Source: Tribonema minus (Eukaryota; Sar; Xanthophyceae; Tribonematales; Tribonemataceae). From it: a DNA stretch of 64,000 bases. The first letter of the stretch is position 1; every line of letters begins with the position of its first letter. The position numbers and the translations under genes were made by a program. The stretch is taken from assembly GCA_017506865.1 (NCBI GenBank), contig JAFCMP010000540.1, positions 578,776 through 642,775 of the forward strand. Reading direction: 5' to 3'. The notes below the pieces were generated by a model. It was not told the origin of the DNA. It ran no database searches and worked only from the letters and a program-made list of their open reading frames with translations. Of the stretch, positions 47,101 to 57,400 are shown one piece after another.

Positions 47101-49214
47101 TATATGGCATATACATACATGCCGATACTGTGCGATTCCGAGCACTGACGCACCTTCCACGCCCGGGGAATGTAGGCACAAAGTGATTGGTGACGCCGCG
47201 TGACGGCCCCCCAGTGGCCCCTACCAGCAGCAAGCTGACGTACATGGTTTATACATACATACCACTGCTGTGCAATTCCGAGCACTGTCTCTGAAACTCA
47301 CCTTCTTCTTCCACGCCCCCGGGAACAGGCTGTCCGATGTAGGCACAAAGTGGTTGGTCACGCCGCGTGACGGTCCCCCTGTGGCCCCTACCAGCAGGTA
47401 CTGTGAAAGCGCATGCGAGGCAGCGGCGGTGAGCGATCGAGCATCACCATGAAGCTGGTTGAGCGATGTCACCTGTTGTCACTGCTCAGGAGCTGACGTA
47501 GCGCACAATTCGTGAATTTTGAGATTTTGACGGTGTGCGCTCGGAGCGGTTGAGCATCACTGTGACTGACAATGTGAGGCATTTTTAATTATGAACTACC
47601 AGAATTAGAGCTCTAAGTGCGGTCTTTTAATTCGTTTCCATGAACTACAAGAATTACAACTGTAGTGCGAAAAAATTCAGAGAATCACCGTCAAATAAAA
47701 TAGCATTTGTGTGCTGCACAAGTGCCGGAGCATACCGCGTTTGAAAACGCCGAGAGAGCTATGTCGAGTTTGTTGAAAAAGCCATTGACTTCGCACTTGA
47801 CCGGTGATACACACAATTGAAAAATGATGTTCATGAAAGAGGATCGACGAAGATGTAGTTGCATCGTCCCACGGGCTTCAAACGGATGTTCCCAACCTCG
47901 CGTTTGACTCACGACTGAAAGTTTTTACCTTGGTGAAAGCATCACACAGCCTAGACGAAGACACACGGACTGCTGCAGCGTCGCAGCGCTCACACACTCA
48001 CCGCCGGCCAGCCGATCAACAGGTGGTTGATCAGCTGCACCGCGCCATACAGCGCGCGCCCCACGGGCTTGCCGAGCAGCCCCTCCACCCTGTTCCGGAT
48101 CGCCAGCGAGCCGAGGCCGCCCTCGCCCGCGCGGTGCGCCGTCTCCGGCACGTGCGTCTCGCCGTGCGTGACGTGGTTCGTGTGCGCGTGGTGCACGGCG
48201 TGTGAGCGCTGCCACGAGTAGTAGGGCACGAGCAGCGCCGAGTGCAGCGTGAAGCCGACAAAGTCCTGCAGCGCGCGGTTGCTGGAGAACGCGCCGTGGC
48301 CGCACTCGTGCGCGATGACCCAGTTGCCCATGGCGACCGTGCCGGTGACGGCGGCGTACGCGACCCAGGCGGGCAGCGCCGCGGGGGTCACGGGAATGAG
48401 GGCGGCTCCCGCGGCGGCGCAGGCGGCGGTGAGGACCAGGGACCAGGCTGTGCACTGCAGGGAGCGCTTTGTGTCGAGCTCGAAGCACTCTGCGGGGATG
48501 GCGCTGAGGACCTCGTTCTGCAGTGTGCAGCGGCGGTTGAGGGGGGGGAGGGGGGGGGGGTGATGCAGCTGAAGGGTGCTGGTGTCGCGTGCGCACTCAG
48601 GCAGAAGCAGCGACAATACAGCGACGATACATGTGGGCATGCAGACTGCAACATCTGCAAGACCTGCTTCTCGGCACGCAATGCAGTGCCCGGCAAGCTA
48701 GGCTCACAACTGTCCAAGCTAGCAAACAACAGGAGAGCTGGCTCCAGCCGCTGCAGCCGCTGCAGCATGCGTTGCACGCAGTAAATCATCGCAGCTTCGC
48801 TGTGCAATAGTGCCGCATGCTGCTGTATGCTCGGCCTTCCCGCAGGGCGCGTTCACGCATGGGCGCAGCGCGCTAATGGCGGCAGCGACAACGGCAGCCG
48901 TACAAACTGTATGTGTGTCACAGTCAGCTCACCTTAGTAGGAAACTCCTTGTCGACCAGAGCTTGGCCATTGAGACCACTGAGTTGAACGTTCCTCAGTG
49001 CATCAAGGTCTAATACAGGCCTGCTGGAAGCTGTCTTGTCCACGACCACCGGCTCCGCCAGGACCTGGCGCTTGGTCACAGCGCCGTTGCGCTGTGAGGC
49101 AAACAGTTGGCGAGAGTGCAGGTTCGCCGGGGCGAATGCTGCTGCTTGCTCGCCGAGCAGCAGTGCTGCAGCGACGGCCGCACACGCCAGCCTCGACTGC
49201 TGCTGCCGCGCCAT
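44129..49214 (-). CDS. Plastid-targeted delta-12 (omega-6)-type fatty-acid desaturase (6 exons)
   Basis: Exons 49214-48933, 48517-48002, 47400-47302, 46261-46002, 45028-44890 and 44203-44129 join with matching phases to 456 residues. The N terminus is a signal peptide (LACAAVAAALLLGEQ) plus AAAFAP and a Ser/Arg-containing transit stretch, so the plastid is the expected site. The three histidine boxes of membrane di-iron desaturases are present: HECGHG (164-169), HAVHH (200-204) and HVAHH (391-395). HECGH and HVAHH favour delta-12 over omega-3 desaturases, which usually have HDCGH. THGETHVP, PHYRAKEA and DPTPVPVALW are further family landmarks. It would convert oleoyl to linoleoyl groups in membrane lipid, feeding polyunsaturated fatty acid synthesis. 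The length is normal once the leader is removed. Introns 2 to 4 hold exon echoes. Substrate is inferred from the motifs. Confidence 0.93.
45480..45990 (-). repeat. Minisatellite and donor-side echoes of desaturase exon 4
   Basis: The intron after exon 4 has about 15-20 degenerate units of CTACCCTCACAGTGCGTATA. Embedded are two diverged copies of the exon 4 end with its donor (true copy 46002-46060, coding DRPYGRVIDFLHH): about 45566-45622 and 45867-45925. Each keeps the CACCTGTGGTGCAG-like edge. Confidence 0.8.
46376..46457 (-). repeat. Acceptor-side echo of desaturase exon 4
   Basis: A copy of the first about 78 bases of exon 4 (coding GVAVTAAALAAYAAHEG, against GVAVTAAALAAWAAHSG in the exon) lies 195 bp upstream of the true acceptor, preceded by its own CAG. 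It keeps the frame for 24 codons, then diverges. Confidence 0.85.
47143..47400 (-). repeat. Tandem duplicate of desaturase exon 3
   Basis: The true exon (47302-47400) and about 75 bp of following intron recur at about 47143-47230 in diverged form. The copy codes LLVGATGGPSRGVTNHFVPT, then has a deletion of about 10 bases that shifts the frame. It is followed by a GTGCGT donor-like site and the same intron (GTATGTATA). Confidence 0.85.
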
Positions 49215-49884
49215 GGTGATGGTGCGGGAGGGAGTGGTGTGTGCGGAGAGCTGACGAACACCACGTCAACGTGACACACACACACAAAGGCTAACCGCCC
49301 TTGCGCCTCGAGGGTTTTAGCCCCGCCCTTGCGCCCCCTTGCGCCCCAAGGGGGTCCAATAAGGGTGAGGCGCATGAGGCTAAACTCCCTGCTGTATATA
49401 GCCATATATAGCCATATCTACAGCAAATCATTGCCATATATAGCCATATCTACAGCAAATCATCGCTCGACGACACACATTGCATCACGGAGGACCCGTT
49501 GCGGCCTGGAACCCCCGAAGGGAACCGTTAGGATTAGGGCTAGGGCTAGGGCTAGGCCAGAAAGAGTTAGGGTTAGGGGTAGTGCCTGTATTGGAGTGTT
49601 TTCCTGGCATGATCATCGCATGGTAAGCACCTAGCAAGTACCCAATGATGACCAAGGCGCTTTCAAGCCCCGTATTTGCTTGAGCTACAGCGTTCTGCGC
49701 GCCAAAAGGTTGCGCCGTTGCGCCTCAGAGCTAAACCAGGTTTAGCCTCAGGGGGGAGGCTCAACATGTTGCGCCCCTCCCCTTGTAGTTTAGCCGGGAG
49801 CCCTGCACACAAAACCTTTGCTTGGCTGCTTCCCCTCAGCCGGGGGCTTGATCGGGGTTCGAGTGATTTACTCACCAAAACTCG
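49215..49884. other. 5' flank of the desaturase
   Basis: It includes a direct repeat of ATATAGCCATATCTACAGCA (about 49406-49425 and 49438-49457), a candidate for regulatory or transposon-derived sequence. It also has a degenerate TTAGGG/CTAGGG run at 49529-49555 and 49565-49582. No gene is seen. Confidence 0.45.
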
Positions 49885-50236
49885 GTCTTTGGTACTTTTT
49901 ATTAATTCTCGCTCAGGGCGCGAAAAAGCCCAGATGATTGGCATCTAGCTGTAAGGAATCTACATGTTGCATGGCAGTCTGAAAGTGTCGCAACGACAAC
50001 CACTCAAACGCCGCCGCCGCCAAATGGCATCTCGGGGTCCTCCCCTACGTCCTCCTCCATGTCTTTGGTACTTATTATTAATTCTCGCTCAGGGCGCGAA
50101 AAAGCCCAGATGATTGGCATCTAGCTGTAAGGAATCTACATGTCGTATGACAGTCTGAAAGTGTCGCAACGACAACCACTCAAACGCCGCCGCCGCCAAA
50201 TGGCATCTCGGGGTCCTCCCCTACGTCCTCCTCCAT
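49885..50236. repeat. Tandem 176-bp units of dispersed repeat A
   Basis: Two head-to-tail units (49885-50060 and 50061-50236), each starting GTCTTTGGTACTT, differ at only a few positions. Related copies lie at 27672-27850 and, shorter, at about 18977-19045. The shared core is ATTCTCGCTCAGGGCGCGAA. Confidence 0.85.
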
Positions 50237-50461
50237 GTGCCCCCCCCCCCTGGATTCTGCCATGTGTGTCATGACACGGCCAGAGTACGCCATGTGGAGC
50301 GCTGCCGACAGTGCCGAGCGTAAGCGCGCCAGGGCGATGCCCTTGAGAGCTTTAGGGCGCGCTCCTCCGGGCACTGACATCCTGCTGGCATACTCCGTCG
50401 CCACAGCCTCCAGCAGCTTCCGCCCCTGCTCCCCGATGCTGCCAAATGACCCTATTGCCAA
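50180..50461 (-). CDS. Unrecognised short ORF overlapping repeat A
   Basis: A 93-codon frame with protein-like composition (helical GEQGRKLLEAVATEYASRMS, basic ARPKALKGIALARLRSALS) runs into repeat A, whose minus-strand sense there is EEDVGEDPEMPFGGGG. Both 176-bp units and, partly, the copy at 27.7 kb can encode this last stretch, so it may be the C-terminal end of a decayed transposon protein. I do not recognise the family. A 5' exon or longer frame is not visible. Confidence 0.3.
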   Translation of the reverse strand: MAIGSFGSIGEQGRKLLEAVATEYASRMSVPGGARPKALKGIALARLRSALSAALHMAYSGRVMTHMAESRGGGHMEEDVGEDPEMPFGGGGV

Positions 50462-50750
50462 TGTGGCAAGTTTGTGTCTTTGGTACTACTGAGCACTGAT
50501 CTCAGAGATTTAGTGTACACGTCTACGTTGTGATGATGGATGGGCCATACGCGCCAGATCACTCCCTTTGCAGGCAAGGAGTGGTGTGCTGCTCCAACTC
50601 AAAAACTTGTTCGTGAGCCGGCATTGTCATGCGCAGATAGTCTCAGAGAAGTGGCGCGGAGCGCGCAGCTGTTGTGACAAGTCAGGCAGTGGAGCAAAGT
50701 CATGTCACATGCTTGCAGGCAAAGTGTATGCAGCCTAGCTCATACCTTGC

Positions 50751-51163
50751 TGAAGCGGCTTACCTTGTGATGCTGTCATGAATGCAAACAAGCAAGCTGG
50801 AAGAGCAAAACAAGTAGACACGCTTCAGAGAACTCAAATGAAATGTTATGCGAAAGGAAACGCGATGCGCTTACCGGATATTTTATTCTGCTGCTGAGAG
50901 ACGGAAGGCTTGGGGCTGGACGATGGCTGGCACAGCAAGGTTCGGGCTTGCTGTTTGCAGGGGAGGTTCTGATGCTGTGCATACTACTTTGATGTGCCCT
51001 TTGGCATGTGACCCAACTAGTTGCACCTGCCTTCAACTAAGGTCAGGCCAGCTCTCAATCACATGTCAAGGTCTACACCGACTACACAGGTCTACTGAGA
51101 CCTGTGCCAACCTGTGAGGTGTAACTGCCTGTAACTGTCTGAATACACCCCCAAGCCGTATCA
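50751..51163 (-). repeat. 3' LTR of the retrotransposon
   Basis: A 413-bp direct repeat identical by eye to 62390-62802. It begins TGAAGCGGCT and ends CGTATCA in plus-strand reading. It would supply the polyadenylation signal of the element. Confidence 0.95.
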
Positions 51164-51165
51164 GA

Positions 51166-51177
51166 TCCCCCTTCTTC
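51166..51177 (-). other. Polypurine tract (PPT)
   Basis: On the element strand GAAGAAGGGGGA lies two bases from the 3' LTR, the expected site and composition for plus-strand DNA priming. Confidence 0.8.
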
Positions 51178-51404
51178 GCTGAGCATCGCCCTCGATGCGG
51201 ACTTGAACTCGAAGCAGCAGATCGCGGTCCCTAGTGTAGTTGCAGCATGCTCGCACTAAGTGCACTACTAAGCATGGAGGCCAATATAGAACTGGTTGGA
51301 AACCCCATTAAAAACCTGGGAGGCAAACCTGCTAGTCAGGGAAATCCTCTCTGCAGGAAAAGGGAGTCGCCGGCCTCAGCTTTGACTCAACTTGAGTCCC
51401 ACAA

Positions 51405-54400
51405 CTACTTCGCACTCTCCTCTGAGGATATACTGCGAGCGGCGAGTACGTTCCATGATGAGTATGGGCTGTCTTTTGGCGTGCGGTAGTCACCCGGACG
51501 TAAGCGCATACGCCTGACAGTCTTCTCACCGTCGAATAGTACATCAAACGTGAACTGCGACCTGGCGGGGTAAAACTCACCCAGGACGCCGCGGCTCCAG
51601 CCTGTTGGAAAGTGATACCAGATCACTTCACCCTCAAAGTCTGATCCGAAATCAGATGGCAGTTTGGGCAGCCTTACCAGCGAGATCTGCGGCTGAGCAG
51701 AATCTTGGGCTGAGCTTGCCTCAGAACTAGTTTGGGAAGATGGCAGACCTCGCGTGACCTGAGAGTTGGGACTTGCACTACTCGCGCTGTCCGGCGCGCT
51801 TTGCGCCTGCAACCTCTTGGCTTTGTCACGCACTGCCTCTGCCAACTGTATGGCAGACTTGACCTGTGTACGGGTCATCTGTTCCCACTCACCATCCTCA
51901 TATCTGATCCTCCAGTATGGTGACACAAAGTTCTTAACGGCCCCCCACACGTAAGTGATCGGGCCGCCCACTACCGTTCTGTGCTCCCTGACCAGCGCCG
52001 TGCCGATGGGATAGAGTTGCAGCGCGCTCTCTCGGCGCATGCCAGCATCCTCCTTAGGTGTGGGCCTGATGGCATATGCCGGCAACCTTCCTTCGTTGCG
52101 CAGCTCATAGAGCGCGTGAAAAGCGTCTAAGGTCCATGGCGTCACTTCTTGCAGCATGTCATCCTCTGGCACCCACGCATGTGACTTGCCATCTATGGAC
52201 TGCCATTTGTACTGCCACGAGCCATTGGGGCCCGCTTGGCGGTCCAGAACTCTGTATAACTTCTCACCATCTGCTAGCTCCTCCACTTGTCGGGGGCTCA
52301 GCATGGCGTGCACACCTGGCTCCAACATGGCACTAGGCCTCATGTGGAAGGGCTTCATGTTCTCAACATGAGCTGTGGTGTGTCTAACTCTTCTGCCCAT
52401 CATCCTGCAGATGAATGAGAGGCCTGATTCGCCTGTGCGAGCCTCGATCTGCCAAGGCCCCACATACCTGGCATCAAGAGCAGCCGACCTGTCTCTTTGC
52501 CTGGGTAGCCGTATCATGACATAGTCACCGACGGTGAACTTCACCGCGCGCTTAATAGCTTCATTGCGCTTGGTGATCTTCTGGGCGCGCACTTGCAGCG
52601 CCTTTGACACCACCTTGTCTGCAAGCTCAAGCATATCTAACTTGTGCTCAATCTCTTCGTGTAGGTCCAACTTCCTGCTGCCATCCTCGTGCATAAATGC
52701 ATCATGTGGCAGTGAAGCTTCCCGACCGTACACACAGAAAAAGGGTGTTAAACCTGTTTCGCCTCTGGGCGTTGTCCTCAGCACGAACTGCACAAGCTCT
52801 AAGCCTTCGTGCCAGTTGGTCTGCTGAGCGCTGACCCAGGACGCTAGTGCCTTCTTGGCACGACCATTTGCGTGTTCCGCCACACCATTGGTCTGGGGGT
52901 GGTAGGCACTGGTTTCTATGCGTTTCACTTTGAACGCTTTGCAAAGGTCTGTGACCACATTGCCTAGGAAGACCTTGCCCTTGTCAGAGCACAGCTCCTC
53001 CACTAGCGCGCCAATCTCAAGGAACACTGTCATGAGGTGCGGGGTAACATCGCGCGTTCCCTGGCCGTGCATGGCCGAGAGCCACACGAAGCCGGACCTT
53101 GCTTCCACTATGGTCAGGACATATCTGTGCCCTGCCGTGGACTGTATACCAGGCTCTGTGATATCTATGTTGAGCCGCTGCCACATACGCACGGGCTCAG
53201 CTAACCACTGTCTGTACTGAGTGGAGCTGGCGCGTTTGCGCTCGAGGCATGTCATGCAGCTCTGCACGTACGTTCGTATGTCCGCGCCCATACTAGGCCA
53301 GAAATACCTCTCGAATATACGCGTGTGCGTAGCGCCTATGCCGCAATGCATAGCGCTCGCGTCATCATGCCCTAGACGCATGACTAGGGTTCGTAGCACC
53401 ACTGGCACGACCCACTGCAACAACACCATACCTCTCTTGGGGTGGCTTGTTGAACTGTGCACTAAGAGGCCATCTTCCTCGATGGTATACTGCTCTCTCT
53501 GTGCTAAGACGTGAGCGGCTAGCTCCGCGCCTTCGGGTATGTCACCCTCAATGAGCATCTTGCTCACTGCTTGACAGAAACCGTCCGCTTTCTGAACTTC
53601 AAGAAATGCGGCTCTGCTGAGCATTGCTGGCGTGGCAGGCGAGTCTCCCTCGGCCACCCGTTTCAGCAACTGCACTACTTCTGGCCTTGGCAGCGTCTTC
53701 TTGCGCTTGCCTAAAACAGCTTCGCCATCCGGTGGCTCGTCTGCCTCATCTGCATCAGCAGCAGCTTCTACCTCTGGAATCTCTCCTTCTTCCAATGAGT
53801 CTGCCGCCGGCTGAGCCGTGGTGACGCTGCACTTGGCCCTCTTTGAGCTGATGCTGCGTCGCCTGTCGCATGCGATCTGCCTTAAGAGTCGCTGCGCTTG
53901 GGAATGCTCCCACGAGCCGGTGTACTTATTGACTGGCTCTGCATACGCTGTGTTGATCTCAACTTCATCAACCTCAGCTTCCTCCACCGTGGAGTCATCT
54001 AGCCTTCTGTCCAACAACTGTGTTAGCTCCACAGTCAGAGCGGCTAACCTAGCGGCCACTGCTCCTGATATTGCGACGGCCTCGTTGAACTTGAACGCTG
54101 GCCCGTAACGCGCATCCGCCGTGTACCCACGACAGCTGTTCACGTCGGCTACCTTGTGCGCTCTTGTGGCCTCGTCCGCGAAGCGCACACCTGACGGCGG
54201 CGCATCCATGCTTGGGACTGCGTCTGGCCATTGTTCATCTGCTGGCTCCGTAGAGCGCTCAGCATCTAATTCTGCCTGCTGCGGCAGTCTGGATGGGGCA
54301 TCAGCGTTGGCATTCCTTTTGCCAGGCCTGTGCTGAATAGTAACGTCATACTCTTGTATACGCATGGCCCACCTCAATAGCTTGCCGTTGTAGTCTTGCA

Positions 54401-57400
54401 ACGTCAACAGCCACCTGAGCGCTGCGGCATCTGTGACCACTGTAACAGGGTTACCCCAAATGTAAGGCCTGAAGTGGTTGAGCGCCAGCACTACTGCCAG
54501 ACACTCCACTGCCGTCGCTCCTAACTTCGCGTCAGGTTCAGAGTTCAGCTTGCTGAAGTAGCCAACGACTACTTCTCTGACCTCCTCGCCTTCAGCTATG
54601 CGGCGCCTGCCCGTGTGAGCATATGGCTGTCCCGCTGTTGCCCTTTCGACCTCACTCACAGGTCTGAATTGTGTAAGCACACCTGCCGTCGCCGTCTTGG
54701 AGGCGTCAGTGTACAATACGAAAGGCAAACTGAAATCTGGGTGCATCACTATGCGACTGTCGCACATGGCACTCTTCAGCCGCTTGAAAGCCCGCTCTTG
54801 CGCAGACCCCCAAACCATGACTGCTTTGTTCTTGGTCAGGGCTACTATAGGCTCTGATATCGCCCCAAAGTCGGGTACATATCGCCTGTAATAGTTAAAC
54901 ACTCCCATAACCACTTGTACCAACTGCTTGTCGGGTACCCCGCCTTTCAGTGGGGGGCTCATGTCAAGCATGGCCTTGACCTTGTCAGGGTCTGGTCTTG
55001 TTCCAGCGGCGCCAACTATATGGCCTAGGAACTTGACTTCAGCTTGAAATAGCTGACACTTTGGGCGAGATACACTCATGCCCGCCGCCCCTATGCGGCC
55101 AAGAACATCATCTAACTGCTCGATGTGCTCCTCGATGTCCGTGCCATACACCAACACGTCATCTATGTACACTAGCGCGTGGGAGCCTAAGGCATCTCCC
55201 AGCACTTGGTGCATCAATCTCGTGAACTGCGCTGGCAAGTTCACCAGCCCGAATGGCGCAACCTTGTAGTGCCACAACGAGCCGTCTGGGGCTCTGAAGG
55301 CCGTCTTGGCCTTAGCCGTCTTGGCCAGCGGGATCTGATGGTAACCCGCTGCCAGATCTAACGAAGATAAAATCCTCGCACCTTGCACAGCCCGCATCAT
55401 GTCATCCATGTTGCCTAAGCCATGACTATCACGCTTCGTGACCGCATTCAACTTCCTGAAGTCTATGCAGAAGCGGATCTTGTCGCCTTGAACCACTAGT
55501 ACTGGGTTGCTTGCCCATGCACTAGCTGATGGCTCAATCTGTTGGCGCTTTGCCGTCATCTGAATCTGTTTCATGATGTACTCGGCTTCTTTGAAAGCCC
55601 AATGGCGTGCCTTGTCCGCCACCGGCTCGGCCGTCTGAGTGTCAACATCAATCTCAAAATGCTGAGTGACTCGAGGGTTTTTAGGGTCCTTAGCAAAGAC
55701 ATTCCTGTGCTTTTTTAGCATGTCAAGTGCTTTTCTTTTTAACAGTACCCCATCTTTCCCCCTTCCTTGCAAATGAGGCGCAAGCCTGCCATCTTTCACA
55801 AGGATTTCCTCCAGCTCTGCATCTGTGCAGTTCTCTAGCTGGTCATTGTGGCGCTGGCTGAGGTCTGCCAGCCGTTGCACTTCTTGTGCAACCTCTTTGG
55901 CAGTCTTGCCTATGCTAGCAGCTAATTCTGCCACTAACTTAGCATTTTCAGAGTGCCTTTTGGCTGCTATTACTAGCAGTTTGGCTTCTAGAGCCTGCTG
56001 AGTAGCTGTCTGCACTTCTAGCAGATCATCAGCCTTAATTGGAGTCACTTTTCCCCAATACGTGTTGCGGCGCACGTAAACCGGGTACATTGAAGTGTTG
56101 CTCAATGTAGCGTATATCGTGCCGCTGGCATTTACAGTGAGAGCGGTGATATTTGCCTTAACACCTTTGCCTCTCATCATTTCTGTAGTCACTGTCTCTT
56201 CTGGTATGAGCAATGCCTCATAGGGCTGCACGCGCTTTGGCTTTGGTAGCAGCGTGAGTTCCACAATCGTCTCCGACGATGGTGCCAGTACAGTGTTATA
56301 TGCCATCCTAGCTGAGCACTGCTGAGGCTTGTCTGGTGCCTCAGTGCTCTCAGCGCTGCCATTGCCCTTGCAACTGGCTAGTGCTGCCGCACGCGCGTTC
56401 GCGTTGTCTGCGCGATTCTTGTCGTGCATGGGGCGTATGGCCACACCTTTTAGTCCCCCTGGGAAGAAGGCTGGGCTACCGCCGTGATACGAGATGACTG
56501 AGCCATGCGGGGCAAAGAAATCCGTACCTAAGAGCACGTCCATGGGTGCGTTCACCACATAGAACTTGTGCAAGAACATCTTGTTCTTAAACCGCAGCCA
56601 TGCATTGACCACACCACTGATCTGCAGCGACGTCTTGCCGTCTGCCAAGAGGATCTCAGTGTAGTCACCTTGCTGAGGTGTACATACATAGCTGTTGGGG
56701 AGCTTGTCTGCAATGCGCTTGCCCATGATGGTTACGGTCGCACCGCAGTCTACCATGGCGCGCACATAGAGTTCTTTGGGCGTCTGAGAGTTGCTTTGTA
56801 CGCGTAACGACGCGGACACAAACATCTGCCCTGGAGGTACAACACCGGCTACTGGGCGTATGTACTCCACTGGAGCCTCCGACTTGGAGCGCTCTACCGA
56901 GCTAGGCTCAGGGGACCCTACTGCAAGGTCTACATGAGGTAACTTGACTGGTTCCCTCGGTTTTGTGATCTCTTCTGTGAGATTCTTAATTGTCTCTGCC
57001 ACACTCACTGGTGGGGCTGTGTCTAACTTGCTGACACCTGGCACATGGTCTAATATGCCTAGAGACTGAGCATCAAGGCCAGCGCGCCGGAGCGCTGCCT
57101 TCAACTCACCTGGGGCAAGGCGCGGGTCTGTACCGCCGCCGAGCTTCTTGCGTGCCGCTGCGGCCGCAATGGGTGGAGCACTGATTTCTGTGTCAATGTC
57201 CATGTCGTCTGCGCTACTGCAAACGCTCATAACTGACTGTGAGTCCCACTCAGAGTCAGACCCTGAGTCAGAGTCATCGACTTCCACGATGTCAGCCATG
57301 CCGGGCTGCACCACAGCCAAGTCTACCTCTGGCTCTTCCCATGCACTGCGCATCGGAATTATGGGTACCTCTGCATACCCTGCATCATGCGCCTTTGCAT

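Noticed and set aside
51247-51489. A separate small plus-strand gene near the element's 3' end
   Set aside because: It lies within the retrotransposon between the PPT and the end of the polyprotein frame and has no motif. Its open length is expected by chance.
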